Origin: Bemisia tabaci | Lineage: Eukaryota > Arthropoda > Insecta > Hemiptera > Aleyrodidae | Assembly (NCBI RefSeq): GCF_918797505.1 | Contig: NC_092796.1 | Span: 29,584,098 to 29,648,097, forward strand | Direction of reading: 5' to 3' | DNA length: 64,000 nucleotides | Part shown: piece after piece, positions 24,881-36,181 of the stretch | Numbering within the stretch: position 1 is the stretch's first letter | How the letters are laid out: the number at the start of each line of letters is the position of its first letter | Program-made: the position numbers and the translations under genes | The notes under the pieces: model-generated | Told to the model about the DNA's origin: nothing | The model's input: only the letters and a program-made list of their open reading frames with translations | Databases searched by the model: none

Positions 24881-27800
24881 AAACGGAGTTCTTCATCAGG
24901 ATACCAGAGGGAGCGCGAAGCGCGTCAACTACGTGAAGGAAGTCACCCCCGGCAGTACCAACAATAGGGGTATGCGCTTCAACGGGCATGGATAGGGACA
25001 CTAGGCGGGGAGCCGATTCTCAAGGCGGCGACGCGGCGGGACCGGCCGTTTCCTAATTTTAAGGAAACGCTTGCAGGTACAGTTTCCTTTTTTTTTTTTT
25101 TGAGGAAACGTTTCCTGAAAACAACACAACACTTAACTTACTTTTAGGAAACTCTTCGCGCGGCGGTGTTTCCTAATTTGAAGGAAACGTTTTCGTGCTT
25201 CAATGTAACAGGAGTTTTGGTTCAAGAAATCGCGTTTTCTTCGACCAAGGCAATACCGTTTTCTTCATTCAAGACTTCGTTTCTTGTCCACTTTTTTCAA
25301 GTATCCAATTTTCTTAGGTCAACACGGCGTCGCCTTGAATTTAGGAAACGTTATTTTCAGTGTAAGAATCAACAATCAAATCGCAAATTCCTTACACATG
25401 CAACATCTCCAATAGTGAGGTGGGACATGAAGTTTTTTTAACTAAAACTGCAAATTTTGATGTTGAATTCGTCACATTTTAAATTTTAAGGGGTGCTTCC
25501 AGTCAGAAAATTCACGAGAAAACCAATTGAACCTATTTTAGAATCTCAAAGTTTTGCATAGCGCTGTCTCCACTCGTCAAAATGGCGTCCAAATTGAAGA
25601 TCATAGTGAATCCATTTCAACGATAAGTGGCTCAAAGTCGGGACATGATGCGCTTGATGAGTGTTGCAACTCAAAATAGAACAGGTCGTATTTATCGATT
25701 CACTTTGAGCTTCCATTTTGAGGCAATTTTGACGAGTGGACACACGGCTTCGAACGGAGGTATAAGCGTTTAAAGTTTCCAAATGTTGTCCGTCCTCTCC
25801 TATTGACTCGATCCACTGTGCGCTGGTAGACAGTGTTGAAGCGTCTCCCGTCCTCCCGTTCCTAGTCACAAGTCAATTCGTCGCTCCTCTGACGTAAGGG
25901 CTTATCTTCAGTTTCACATGAGCCTCGAAAAGCAAAGAGTTAAACGGAGAACAGGGCTCACTTAGAAATCTAGTTACGCCCTTGCGCCAGAAAGGCGAGG
26001 ATCCTTTAAAGTTGGCGGCACTGTTTTGCCTTCATTTCAATGTATGTTAAAAAGTCGATTCGTGGTAAGGCTTTCCTTACCTGAAATCGAGATTTTTAGT
26101 TAAACTAAATGGAGGAAAACAGTGTTGCAAACGTGATAAATTGCCTCTGTAAGGTGTGACGCATTTTCCCATAGGCAATCTGATGTCTGAAATTTGATGA
26201 GCTTTATGTTAAAGTGGAAGCTCTCACATGAACTGAACACAAAGATGCATCAATTGAACAATCATCGGAGAAAATCTGACAAAAAGATCTAATTAACTAA
26301 AATACGTATGTTTAAATGGGAAATTCCGCCAGATGACGACACCAGACGGTAAATTGCCTTACTTTTAAATCTAACTTCATACTATTTTCTATATCAGAAA
26401 TAAATTATAAAGAATACTGCAAAAGCAGCTCCTTAAGCACTTTTAGATAAAGTTATAAATTTGCGAGCGAATTTTCCATTTCAGTTATTTAATGACGAGT
26501 GCCAAGTCCACCGAAGAGAATGCTATTGTTTATGCTCCATTTTAAGGGCAAACGGCCACTGCACGTTTGCCCTAATCCTAGAATGCATGGACCCAGAGGC
26601 AAAAGCTTTAGTGACCCCGCACTACTATTTTTCTCGCAATTTAAAAGTTAGTCTCAAAAGTCAAAGCTCAGAATCGCGTAATGATGACTCATGGCCAAAG
26701 AATTACTCGATTGATGCAAAGGTACAAAAAGCATTCTGATGGATATTTCAACTTCAAAACGCGTAAAGCAAGATCCCCGCAGCGAAAATAACTTCTATAT
26801 ACTAACTTTGGAGTTAGGTTACGTTACTAACGTTACTATCTTGGCCTAATGGTAACTTTTTTATGTTGCGGTGATTAAGAATTGAAGTGCGAAGTTTGAC
26901 ACCCTGTTGTGCGCAAAGTGTGAACAACGTTCTACAGCTGAGCCAAAGCGCCAAGGTTTCCATATATTTATACCGAGGAGACTGTTACAGTAACGTTAGG
27001 GTGCGATTTAACTCGAGAAGATAATTGTTTTTTAATGAGCGGGAAGTTTCAATTTATGCATCTAAAGCTGCTATACCTTTGAGAAAAAGTTCTTTCGATA
27101 GTTTGCGTTGACAAAATCCTGCGAGATATTTCGATGAGAATCCCTGTATCAAAAGCTTGAATTCGCCCTTTTTTTAGTGGAAAAATCTGGCAGCTTTGCT
27201 GGGGACATACACGAGGGTGAAGTAGAATCGCGGACCGGAATTGATAAGTTATTGGTATGTCCAATCGGCTTTTAATGGTCATTTCACATTAGGCGCACAG
27301 ATTGAATTGTTAAAAATTCAGAAGTTCCACACAGATTATACGGTTCATGTTCCTTCCCTCTCGAGTCATACTTTTCGGGATAGAAAGTGGACGCTTTTTT
27401 TATCGCTCGAATGTGCCATTAAAATGGACAACTAGACCAGGTGCGAATTTAAGCATTCTTAACCAGACATGTTTCTTAACCAGAATTTTACGTAAAACAC
27501 GATTCTTGCATCAAAAATTACTGAGATCAACTCCTAATTAAGACATTAACGTTTTAATTTCACACTCGTTACCGGAATTTTGAGTTACCCGGTCCCAAGA
27601 GACATAATACTCTACGTGAGTCTAATCGCGCACTACAGCGGTTTTCCTTTTCCGAAGAAAGGAATTACCTTTTCTTTCGAAGAGGAATTTTTTTCAACTG
27701 AAAGAAAATTTTAGTTTTCAATGGAAAAGAAAATCTTTTCTCCGGAAAAGAAATAACAGGAAAAAATTTCAACAAGAAAACATGGGGGTCTGGGGAATAT

Positions 27801-27923
27801 TCGATCGCACAATCAACGACAGTTTGCACCCCTAAGCCTTTGATGAAGGCCTCTGTTATTTTAGTCGGATAGAAACGAGTTTATGCCAAGAATTTCTTAA
27901 TTTTCTGTGTTCTTTATTTCCAG

Positions 27924-27983
27924 GAGCAGAGAACGGGTCAGGGTGTTATTCGAAGAGGTCATGCTCGAAAAAGGCGACGTGAG
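27924..27983 (+). CDS. CUB1 exon b (60 bp)
   Basis: A 60-bp exon between ttatttccag and GTGAG|gtaaga. It starts with the last base of an Arg codon whose AG is the end of the exon at 14288, then encodes SRERVRVLFEEVMLEKGDV and ends with AG in phase 2. The block matches the CUB strand that follows the second cysteine (ERVRVLFEEV resembles ERVQIIFRDF in CUB2 of this gene). The exon is isolated by introns of 13.5 and 17.7 kb, and it is short, so gene predictors could miss it. Phase fits on both sides without a frame change. Confidence 0.88.
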
Positions 27984-28451
27984 GTAAGACGTTAAAAATT
28001 ATCTCTTAAATAAATAAAACAGCCATAAAAACCCAAAGCCTGGGGCGTTTTGGGGTGGTTTTAACCCCATTCTCGGCCAGGAAACAAAAATATATTAGAA
28101 AAGTATAAGAATCAAAATTATTTCAAAATGGGGGTCTATGTATTTTGATCTATACAATTTTTTGTATATTTTTGTATCCTGGTTGAGAAAGAGGTCGAAA
28201 CCACACCAAAACGTCCTAGGCTTTAAGTTTTGCAGTTTTTTAGTTTTTGATACTTGTTTCCTTGTGTTTTTTAGTTGAATTATTTTGGCTTTTGTGTGTA
28301 TTTTTGTTACAGAACGTTCAGTAAAATATTTGTTGTTTGTGTGTTAAAGTTTTGAAATGTTGCAATGGGAATGCGTATTCGTATACTCCTATCATCGACG
28401 TGTAAATTATATAAAAATAAGAATATGAATTATTATTATTTAAACACTCGA

Positions 28452-28681
28452 GCTTTGGAAAAAAAACACATTGGATTTAGAGTCAAGACTCTTGAAAACA
28501 TTGACACGAAAAAATACTCTTGATTCAATCAGACTTAAGCTTAAATCAAAAGGAAATCTGCTCAAATTAAGAGGCTTGGTTCTTGATTTAAGCTTAAATC
28601 TGGTTGAATCAAGCGTATTTTTTCTTGTCGATGTTTTCAAGAGTCTGGACTCTAGATCCAATGTGTATTTTTTTTCCAGTG
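28452..28681. mobile_element. CACTGG-family element, copy C
   Basis: The left end is diverged (agctttggaaaaaaaacaca) and the right end gtgtattttttttccagtg is intact. Subterminal blocks attggatttagagtcaagac and gagtctggactctagatcc are present. It lies 470 bp after the 60-bp CUB1 exon. Confidence 0.8.
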
Positions 28682-29236
28682 AGTAAGGGCCTCTGTAATG
28701 AGTGTCGCGTTTGCATTGCGGTTCTCCAGGTATTATTTTATAATCTATATCAACCAACAATATCACAAGATTCCTTTGAGATAGCGACAGTGCGCTGAGG
28801 CCCCTCTTCCACGCCAAGAACTCACAGGAAACCAAGTCCCATTGCCAAATCCCCTCAAATTTACTTATAGTTTACAAGCAATCGACATCGGAAGCTGGAA
28901 ACAGCGTTCCGCGAGCGGAAGCCAAACTTTGTTTTAATTAGAGCCACTCTCCCTCGAACTTGCCCGCAGCGCAATAATTCGAGTTCGAGGTTAGACGCCC
29001 GCGAAAAATTTCCGCGCGGGAATTAGCATGTGGTGCGTGTTCGGGGCCCGCGGCTGCCCGACCGTGCGGATTAACTCGTATTTCGTGCGATGGTAGCTCG
29101 AGGAATTCCGCTTTTATCACGATGGTTTGGCATCGCTCGAGACTTACACCTTCTAAATAATTACCTAAAGTTTGGTTCGTACTTCTTCGCGCTACTTGTC
29201 GATTCCGTTTCAATGGCCTCCTCCGAGAGGCGGGTT

Positions 29237-29358
29237 CTGCCGTGATAGCGAAGAGAGCGGTAAGTGCATGCTAGGATGAACCTCGAGACACGTAAAAGCG
29301 TGTGCTAATCACGGCTCATACAGAAAGGCGCTTGCTGCTCTCTTCGCTATCACGGCAG
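29237..29358. mobile_element. 122-bp element with CTGCCGTGATAGCG ends
   Basis: A perfect 21-bp terminal inverted repeat begins CTGCCGTGATAGCGAAGAGA. The first six bases match the CTGCCGTGC family, but the rest differs. No second copy is seen in the window. Confidence 0.7.
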
Positions 29359-29591
29359 GGTGGATATCGCTGTCGAGGGGTTCGGAGTTGCAAGGTGTCA
29401 CACCGTGCACGGTCGGTATTAGAGAGAACCCTCATGAAAGTCGAAAACGATAAGGTGCGGTCTTGATCAGAAATATAATAGTGACACCTGCCTGGTAGGA
29501 AACAATAATCAATATGTGGAACCGAAAGGACTCAAATCTAGTTTTAATTTTTTCGAAAAAGAGACAAGCCGCACAGAAACGTATTTTAGCT

Positions 29592-30025
29592 CTGCTGTTG
29601 AGCTTAGAGTACCTATGTTGAGAGAGTGTGGCCACTGGGCTCCATGGAGAGGCTTAGGACCCAAAAATGGCGGTGCTTTGTTTTGGTTTTTGTGGATGGG
29701 AGGGGGGTCATTGCCAGCTTTTGACGGTTTTCACCAACCGCACTTGCTGCCAACCGTACTACATCTAAGATAATTTTTTTTCAAAAATTGTACACGATTA
29801 GCCTTAAAAATATGCAAAGAAGTCGCAATGGTGCATTTGGGTGAATTTCTCGTTACGATAAGCAAAAAAAACTACTTTTTGAGTCATTTTGCATTACATT
29901 AATTTATGGCGTCCGCCATTTTTGGGTCTTATGGGCTCCATTCAGCCTAAGATGGCTGAGCCAATCAGAGGTGGTGACACCACTGGCCATACCCTCTAAA
30001 TATAGGTACTCTAGTTGAGCTGCAG
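29592..30025. mobile_element. 434-bp inverted-repeat element
   Basis: The left arm (ctgctgttgagcttagagta, cctatgttgagagagtgtgg) pairs with the right arm ending ggtactctagttgagctgca. Further in, aggcttaggacccaaaaatgg pairs with the ccatttttgggtctt block. There are no other copies in the window. Confidence 0.65.
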
Positions 30026-30420
30026 TAAGTGCAAAAATGCAGTTATTGAGAAAATGGACTTAATATGATCGGAACGGGAAATTTTGTACAGCGGATCTCC
30101 CGTTCTTCGTAAAAATTCAATTATCATCAAAAAGAATCGCAGAAATAGTTCGGGTGATTATAAATCGACCGATTAAATCTTCGAGTATGTAAAAATGACC
30201 TTTTTTATTTTATGGAAGACGAGATATCTGTTCCTGTTACAATCTGCTTACTTGATTGGTCACAAAACGTTATGGTGCTGCCTTTTGCTTAGCTGGAAAA
30301 AAGTATTTTTAAGCAAAATTCTTATGATGTCTTGATGTAAAGGCTCGTTTCCGATAGACATTCACTTTAGTTATCAGTAGATGCTCCGAATTTAATGATC
30401 CGGGATATTTTGACCATCGT

Positions 30421-30682
30421 TAATTCGTCACCTTCCAGGCAAAGTATCACAAGCGCCATGCGACGTTTAAAAATTTCCGCCGCCATTTTATTTCTTTACT
30501 GAGAAATTTTGGTTGAATCTGTTTGGAAATTTCACTAAATTTTATCGGCAGCACAAAGAAAATTCTGTGGAATTTTCGGACAGCTTCGTTGAACAATTTC
30601 TCTGTAAAAAAATAAAATGGCGGCGGAAATTTTTAAACGTCGCATGGCGCTTGTGATACTTTGCCTGGAAGGTGACGAATTA
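30421..30682. repeat. Inverted repeat with 80-bp near-perfect arms
   Basis: The arm 30421-30500 (taattcgtcaccttccaggc through aaatttccgccgccatttta) is complementary to 30606-30682 with almost no mismatch. The spacer is about 105 bp. The high identity suggests a recent element or gene conversion between the arms. Confidence 0.85.
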
Positions 30683-31170
30683 TCAAAGCCACTTGGGAGT
30701 TGGACGCGCTTTGAAACGGAAGCCTGCAAATTTCATTTAACCTGAAAGAGTATCGTTTAACGATATCTCTAAATGGTCATGATTCCTCGTCTGGACACAA
30801 TCCTCCACCCTCTCAATATATTTGATTTAAACACGGGCGAGTGACTCTGCTAGACTGGTGAAGAGATGTCTCATAGTTTTCAATTTAACATTGATATGAA
30901 CCTTCCTCTCACTGCCCAAACTATTCACTGCTCCGAAAAAAATTAGGATGCTAAAAAAATGTGTGATGCCAAATGTTTTTTTCAACTTCCTTTACAGTTC
31001 ACATAACATCCTCCGTGCTAAAAATTGACAGCAGGGGCAGTTGAGATACATATTTGGGTCATTACCCATTTTTCCTTCAACAACCAGAATGTTAGCCCCT
31101 TCAATCAATAAGTAGACAACGTACACAGCACTCTAATGCAGTTGCGATTCATTTAACGCACGTAATCGCA

Positions 31171-31430
31171 ATTGAAGTGCTGCGTGCAGAAAGGGCATTA
31201 CTTGGTGGTGGTGTCTCGAAATTTCCACTGACTTTTCATCCATTATAATTAAAGATAATGTATGGAATTCGTTGTTACTAATACAGAATTTTTGGTATGA
31301 CTTTACGATGCTGAAACCGAAAAATTCAAGAAAATTTACCCCATAGTTTGCTCTCTAAAATGTAAATCAGCAGTGGAGATTCCAAAACATCGCAACTAAT
31401 GAATGCCCTTTCTGCACCCAACGCCTCAAT
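31171..31430. repeat. Inverted repeat around a 200-bp spacer
   Basis: attgaagtgctgcgtgcaga, then aagggcatta, pairs with gaatgccctttctgcacc, then caacgcctcaat. A GGACGTATTT-family copy begins at 31436, so the two are adjacent. Confidence 0.6.
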
Positions 31431-31435
31431 TAATT

Positions 31436-31558
31436 GAACGCATTTCTGTCAAACGAAAGTATGTGCATCAAGATATGAGCCCTGAGACCCATAAGAATTT
31501 ATGCGTAACAGGGCTTACGTCATAATGCACATAGTTCCGTTCGGCAGAAATACGTCCA
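31436..31558. mobile_element. GGACGTATTT-family element, copy
   Basis: The left end reads gaacgcatttctgtcaaacg and the right end ccgttcggcagaaatacgtcc. The centre has tgagccctgagacccataag and aacagggcttacgtc. It is almost fully palindromic, 123 bp. Confidence 0.75.
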
Positions 31559-33146
31559 ATTGCAACCTGTGTCACTCCTGATATCTAAATCTTTCATACA
31601 GGGGTTAATTTCCCAAAAAAATCGCGCACTTAATTCCCACCCGTTTGGCAACAGTTACGGCTTCATTTTGCTTTGTCATGAGGAATTTCGCTGACGGCTA
31701 AATGGAGAGCATGCTTCAAAATCAAATACGTCTTCATTGACTCGCTCCACGAGTATCATCCCGTCTCCATCACCGAAATATCTTAGAAAAAGCACCTGGA
31801 GAGCTTTTACTCAAATATCTTTCCCGAAATAAGAGAGGAGAATTCCGCCGCGTCGCGCGCGGTCCGCGTTCCTTTTCCAGGTCAGAAAGTGCAGAAAACT
31901 TTGCTCACGTAGCTACGATTCTCGCTGCTTTGCCTCGAGAAGAATCCGGCTTGCTTGGCCGAGAGAAAGAATTCCCGAAACATCCGCCTGTCACCGGGTC
32001 AACAATCAAAGGCCCGCAACAAAAGACCTTAATAAAAGCAGGGATAAATGTCAAAGTGAGTCGCGCAAATATGAAGTAAATTGGTTCCGCTGCGCCGGGA
32101 AGATATATACATTCCGCCCCCGGGCGGGCGAGGCGCAGTGGAACGAGACGTCCGAAGAATTTGGACATGAAATTTTTTCACAAAGACTGAAAATTTTTAT
32201 GTTTGTTTTGTCAAATTAAGGATAATCCGAATTCATAGGTCGGTTGCCCTTTCGGGCCATAAAAGCTCCACGACTCAACCTCAAAACTCTTCTTCTTCTT
32301 CTTGTTAACTTAGTGGCTTTTACTCCAGTAGAGGAGCCTGAAGCTATCTAAAGACATTTGTTATAATTTTTTAAGAGTAGGATTTTTTTTTTTTGGGGGG
32401 GGGGGGGTTGGGTTAGGAATACTGGTGGTGGTTGTTTTGAAGAAAAAAGCAGGGTAGAATCCAGAAGACCAACACCATTTTCACATCCTAAGACCTCTCA
32501 GGGCAACTTCCTTTACCATAGTTAGACTGGGTCTTGGAGAACATTCAAAGGGATATGCTAGGTATTTTGAAGTTGGAAAGAAAGTTTAGTAAGGGATAAA
32601 ACTAGTCACTCATTGAGTGGCTATTTTTTTCCCCTTATAGATGTCAATTTCATTTTCCCTAGAAAGTTTGACTATAATTTTATGTATCTCAGGGTCTGGA
32701 TTACGTAGGATGTATGAACACTTTAGTAGCCACAAAACTACCGACATTTATTACCGACTCTTTCTATTTAGGTACTCTAGTCCAAGTTCTCCCATTGACT
32801 GGCTCCATTGTGCGGGGGCGTGAGTTGCGAGTGCGGGGGTGGAAGAATGTGGAAATTCAGGATTCTGTTTGGGTTTGTCACGTGTCGCGCCGCGGGGATT
32901 TATGGGGGAAGTATGGAGCCGCCGAGGTAAGATTTAGGGGCCGGGGGGGGGGGGACCGGGGGAAGGTGGGGGCCGGGAGGTCACTTGCGGATCTGGCCCG
33001 GAATAGTAATGACCCGGGCCTCGACGATAACTTCATCTAGTTTGACTTTGAGGCGCCGGATTACCGGTGTGTGAGTAACCGCGTGTGTGCTTATGAATAT
33101 ATTCTTCGCAAAAATACTTACGCTCAAAGTTACTAAACTCAGAGTC

Positions 33147-33560
33147 GCCGTGCGTCCTGCTCCCAGCGCTGCCGTTCGAAACTTCCGGAAGGTCCCCTGA
33201 AAGATCCGCAGAAAATTTTTCAAGTCATATAGTCATTATATGGACCGCGTTTAGCAAAAAGGAACCATCAGTTATTGCCAAAATTAACTAGCAATTTAAT
33301 TTTTTACGAGAGAAAGTTTGGGCGGATTCCTTTGAAAATTTTAAGGACTTTGCCGTGCGTCCTGCTTACAGCGCTGCCGTTTGGAACTTCCGGAAGATCC
33401 CCTGAAAGATTCGCAGAAAATTTTTCAAGTCATATAGTCATTATATGGACCGCGTTTAGCAGAAAGGAACCAAGCCACACCAGTTATTGCCAAATTTAAC
33501 TAGTAATTTAATTTTTTACGAGAGAAAGTTTGGGCGGATTCCTTTGAAAAGTTTAAGGAC
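33147..33560. repeat. 205-bp tandem duplication inside a GGACCGCG-family element
   Basis: The segment starting gccgtgcgtcctgctcccag at 33147 recurs at 33352, running through atggaccgcgtttagcaaaa and gggcggattcctttgaaaa. The copies differ by few substitutions and an 8-bp gap. After the second copy the element continues to its right end (ttctgcttaacttggtcc, near 33710). Confidence 0.85.
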
Positions 33561-33719
33561 TTTGCTTCTTACTATGTAGGTAATTCACTGCGATTTGCAC
33601 AAATAACCACAACAACTGTTTTCCTGGGGGAAATTAAATTGCCTAATTAGATTTGGCAATAGCTGATGTGGATTGGTTTCTTTCTGCTTAACTTGGTCCG
33701 TATTTCATTGTATTGTATT

Positions 33720-34344
33720 AGTCTGAAAAATGGGTCACTATACGCGCAAGGGATCACTGAACCTTGTGTCTTTTTATTTAATATTCTGAGAGGACTAAGT
33801 GAGTAGATTACGTGGTGATTTATTGAGTTTATTTGGAGCCAAATTCCCGGACAAGCCCGATTACAACAAGTTCAAAGACTCGTAATTTTGGTTCACTGAC
33901 GCTACAAATTTGCATTATCGCGGGCAACAAAAGGCGCGCCCGCGGGCACCCGATATAGCGCCTTCAACATCGCACTGATACTTCCAACGTTACACAGCTT
34001 TGCACTTACGTCCCGACGTGCAGATTGCCTATACTACGCCTGCCGTGATGATTATTGTCACACTGACCGTGTTCTGAGGTGTACACCGTCCACGCGCGAT
34101 CAAGTAAAAGAGAAAGTACTTTGGTCCAACATCCCTGAGGCATGTAAGAGCTCCGTCCTCTAATTTTTAACTTCATCACAACAGGTCACTAAACTTTGAG
34201 TTGCTTATTTACATTCTGAGAGTACCAGGTGAGTAGATTACGTGGAGACTTGTTGAGTATTTTTGGAGCCAAAATCCCAGATAAGCCCAAATTTAACGAG
34301 TCCAAAGACTTTTGTACCGGGTAAAGACGATTGCCGATTGGAAT
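33720..34344. repeat. Dispersed repeat block, GGTCACTA/GAGTAGATTACG type, uninterrupted
   Basis: Two copies of a module (gtgagtagattacgtgg, then ttggagccaaa) at about 33810 and 34230 flank a module with gcgccttcaacatcgcactg and cgtcccgacgtgca. The same arrangement recurs at 52210-52950 and in part at 55735-56135. It does not look coding in any frame. Confidence 0.6.
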
Positions 34345-34520
34345 CTTACGTAAAACAATTTTTGCAAGATTGTTTGTTCATTCAGGTTCGGATTGTTTAT
34401 AAGTTTCAATTTGGACGAAACTGGTCATCTGTGACAAAGAAAAACTGCCCACAAGACTAATTACGCAAATTTTATGCTGAAGAGTGAATTTCAGACCTTT
34501 TTTGTGTCCTCATGCTGATT

Positions 34521-34744
34521 GTGATTTTCGTATAATTTTACCCACGGCAATCTAATTTCCCTATATCTCTTTCGTGCATCACACCATCACATCCAGTAGA
34601 CCGCATTTTAAAAAGATCCGCAGTGTAGTCCGCAATCCCTTTAGTGTGATTTTACCCACGGCGATCTAATTTCCCTGTATCTCTTGCGTGTATCACACCA
34701 AATAGTCCGCATTTTAAAAAGATCCGCAATGTAGCCCGCAGTCC
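34521..34744. repeat. Two tandem copies of an about 110-bp unit
   Basis: The unit carries tttacccacggcaatctaat, then ttccctatatctc, then ccgcattttaaaaagatccg, and is repeated with about 90 percent visible identity. Part of the leading sequence recurs near 57690. Confidence 0.7.
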
Positions 34745-35660
34745 CGAATATAGTCTAGTAGGCACGACTATTTTTGTAAATCTAATCGCACAAGAATACA
34801 CGGACCAATGATTTGCATTTTTCATCAAGTTTCTGCAGATCATTCGCATTTTTACATGATCTGCAGAATAATTAGCAAATTTCCGAATGCCATGCGTTGC
34901 GCAGAAGCAGCCACAATTCGGCATCACTGCCGTGCTATCCTCTTGAACGTGACTCTCCCTTTCATCGACTGTATACTTGGGATGGTTCGGTTCTGCGTGT
35001 CGCGGAATATTTCGATGTTTGAATACTGTAGATAGAAAGTGGTAGATAAAATCGCATAGTTGGTAAAATATGGAGCACCCGTTGGTTTGCGTTGCAGACA
35101 TCGCATCGTATTGACTGGCGACTGCAAGTCGTATTGAATATCGACGGATCCAACCAGCATCGGCCTACCTACATCGGAAGTTGCCGAATTTCTTCTCATA
35201 ATTAATATTTTCAACAAAAACTTTTAACAATTTTGCCTTTCAATTTTATGCAGGGCTCAGCCAATGTTTAAAGTTTGTCATTATTGATTCAGACTTCGAC
35301 TTTTACGGAAAGAAAGAGGAACAAAGAAAACACAGTCAATGACATTTTAGCGCCTTAACGGTTCTTAAAGTGATTCGGACGGTTTTTGGTCTGGCTAAAC
35401 TGGCGTGCGATATACAACACATGGATTTAAGCAACAATCTCGTTAGATTTTGAATTTTTCGCGAAATACAGAACGATAGCCTTTATGCATGAGTCTGAAG
35501 AATCATCCTAAACCAAAAACTTGGCATAATATAGATAAATGAAAGCAGGGTTCTTGGGGGGCAAGGGGAAAACCTCACATTCTACGCAATTCGTATAGAA
35601 TGTTTATGTTTTATATTGCAACTCGCGGAATCTTTAAAAAATCAATTATAAGAATTAGAA

Positions 35661-35977
35661 ATTTTAGTTTTGAAGTATAACCAAGGTGATGTAATGATCG
35701 TTTTTATTAATTTACTTAGGACCTTTCAGCATTTCGCTATCTTCAGAGTACAGTCATTAATACATAAATATATCACAGTTATTACACTTTCGTCCTAAAC
35801 TTAATAACACACATCAAGGCACATTATACAAATAGTCTTAATTACGAGAGAGTCAATATTACCTCAAACTCTGACTCAAAGACTGTACTCTGAAGATGGC
35901 GAAATGCTGAAAGGTCCTAAGTAAATTAATAAAAAACGATCATTACATCACCTTGGTTATACTTCAAAACTAAAATT
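35661..35977. repeat. Near-perfect inverted repeat, about 97-bp arms
   Basis: aattttagttttgaagtata, through ccaaggtgatgtaatgatcg, to the pair cagcatttcgctatc / gatggcgaaatgctg, pairs with 35882-35977. The spacer is about 123 bp. Arms show very few mismatches. Confidence 0.85.
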
Positions 35978-36181
35978 AAATATGGTGTTGTTCAAATCAA
36001 ACTTTATTAATTAGAATTAGAAACTTCAACTCAAAGAACAAAAATGATTCCATTATACACATTATCCCCATGATTTTAATTTCGATTAATCCAGATATAC
36101 TAGCTATTTAAATCTAAATAGTTTATAAAAACATTAATATATGAAATTGCCTAAATGCCGAGGTTATTAGATGTCGATTCC

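Larger units (their letters stand above)
22772..25362. mobile_element. 2.6-kb TA-flanked element, CACTGAAAATAA ends, inner layer
   Basis: The ends CACTGAAAATAA and TTATTTTCAGTG are flanked by a TA duplication (22770-22771, 25363-25364). Both subterminal regions carry repeated imperfect palindromes of the type tttccttaaaattaggaaac (near 22978, 23069, 23140, 23223 and, in the other arm, 25048, 25170). The interior 23250-25030 holds an AT microsatellite and a tRNA-like stretch. No transposase is recognisable. Confidence 0.8.
22315..25411. mobile_element. TGGAGATG-family element, middle layer, interrupted
   Basis: The left end tggagacgttgcatgtgtga runs to 22769 with all family blocks. The right end resumes after 25364 with atcaaatcgcaaattcc, acacatgcaac and atctcca. 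The copy at 51090-51434 shows the same sequence without a break. Confidence 0.8.
22294..25822. mobile_element. GCACAGTGGAT-family element, outer shell of a nest
   Basis: The left end is ccgcacagtggatccagtca and the right end tgactcgatccactgtgcg. An uninterrupted relative is at 50721-50955. After subtracting the inner elements, the shell continues at 25412 with gtgggacatgaagttttt, matching gtcggacatgaaatttttg of that relative. The shell right part (25545-25822) is longer than in the relative. Confidence 0.6.
14445..27923 (+). other. Intron 1 of the CUB gene (13.5 kb)
   Basis: This intron lies between gtaagc and ccag, phase 2. It contains a minisatellite, CTGCCGTGC-family copies, inserts in ATCGAT-family copies and the nested block at 22294-25822. 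Stretches 15434-15848, 16102-17014, 17265-17780, 18364-19717, 19971-20571, 21061-22293 and 25823-27923 show no supported feature. 22050-22300 is more GC-rich than its surroundings. 27630-27775 is a purine/pyrimidine-rich imperfect palindrome built on GAAAAGGA-like words. Confidence 0.8.

Noticed and set aside
32388..32960. Long guanine runs as functional G-quadruplex promoters
   Set aside because: They lie deep in an intron with no gene start nearby. Homopolymers of this kind are common and error-prone.
34652..35101. 149-codon minus-strand open frame
   Set aside because: It overlaps a tandemly duplicated repeat, and its composition gives no family signature.
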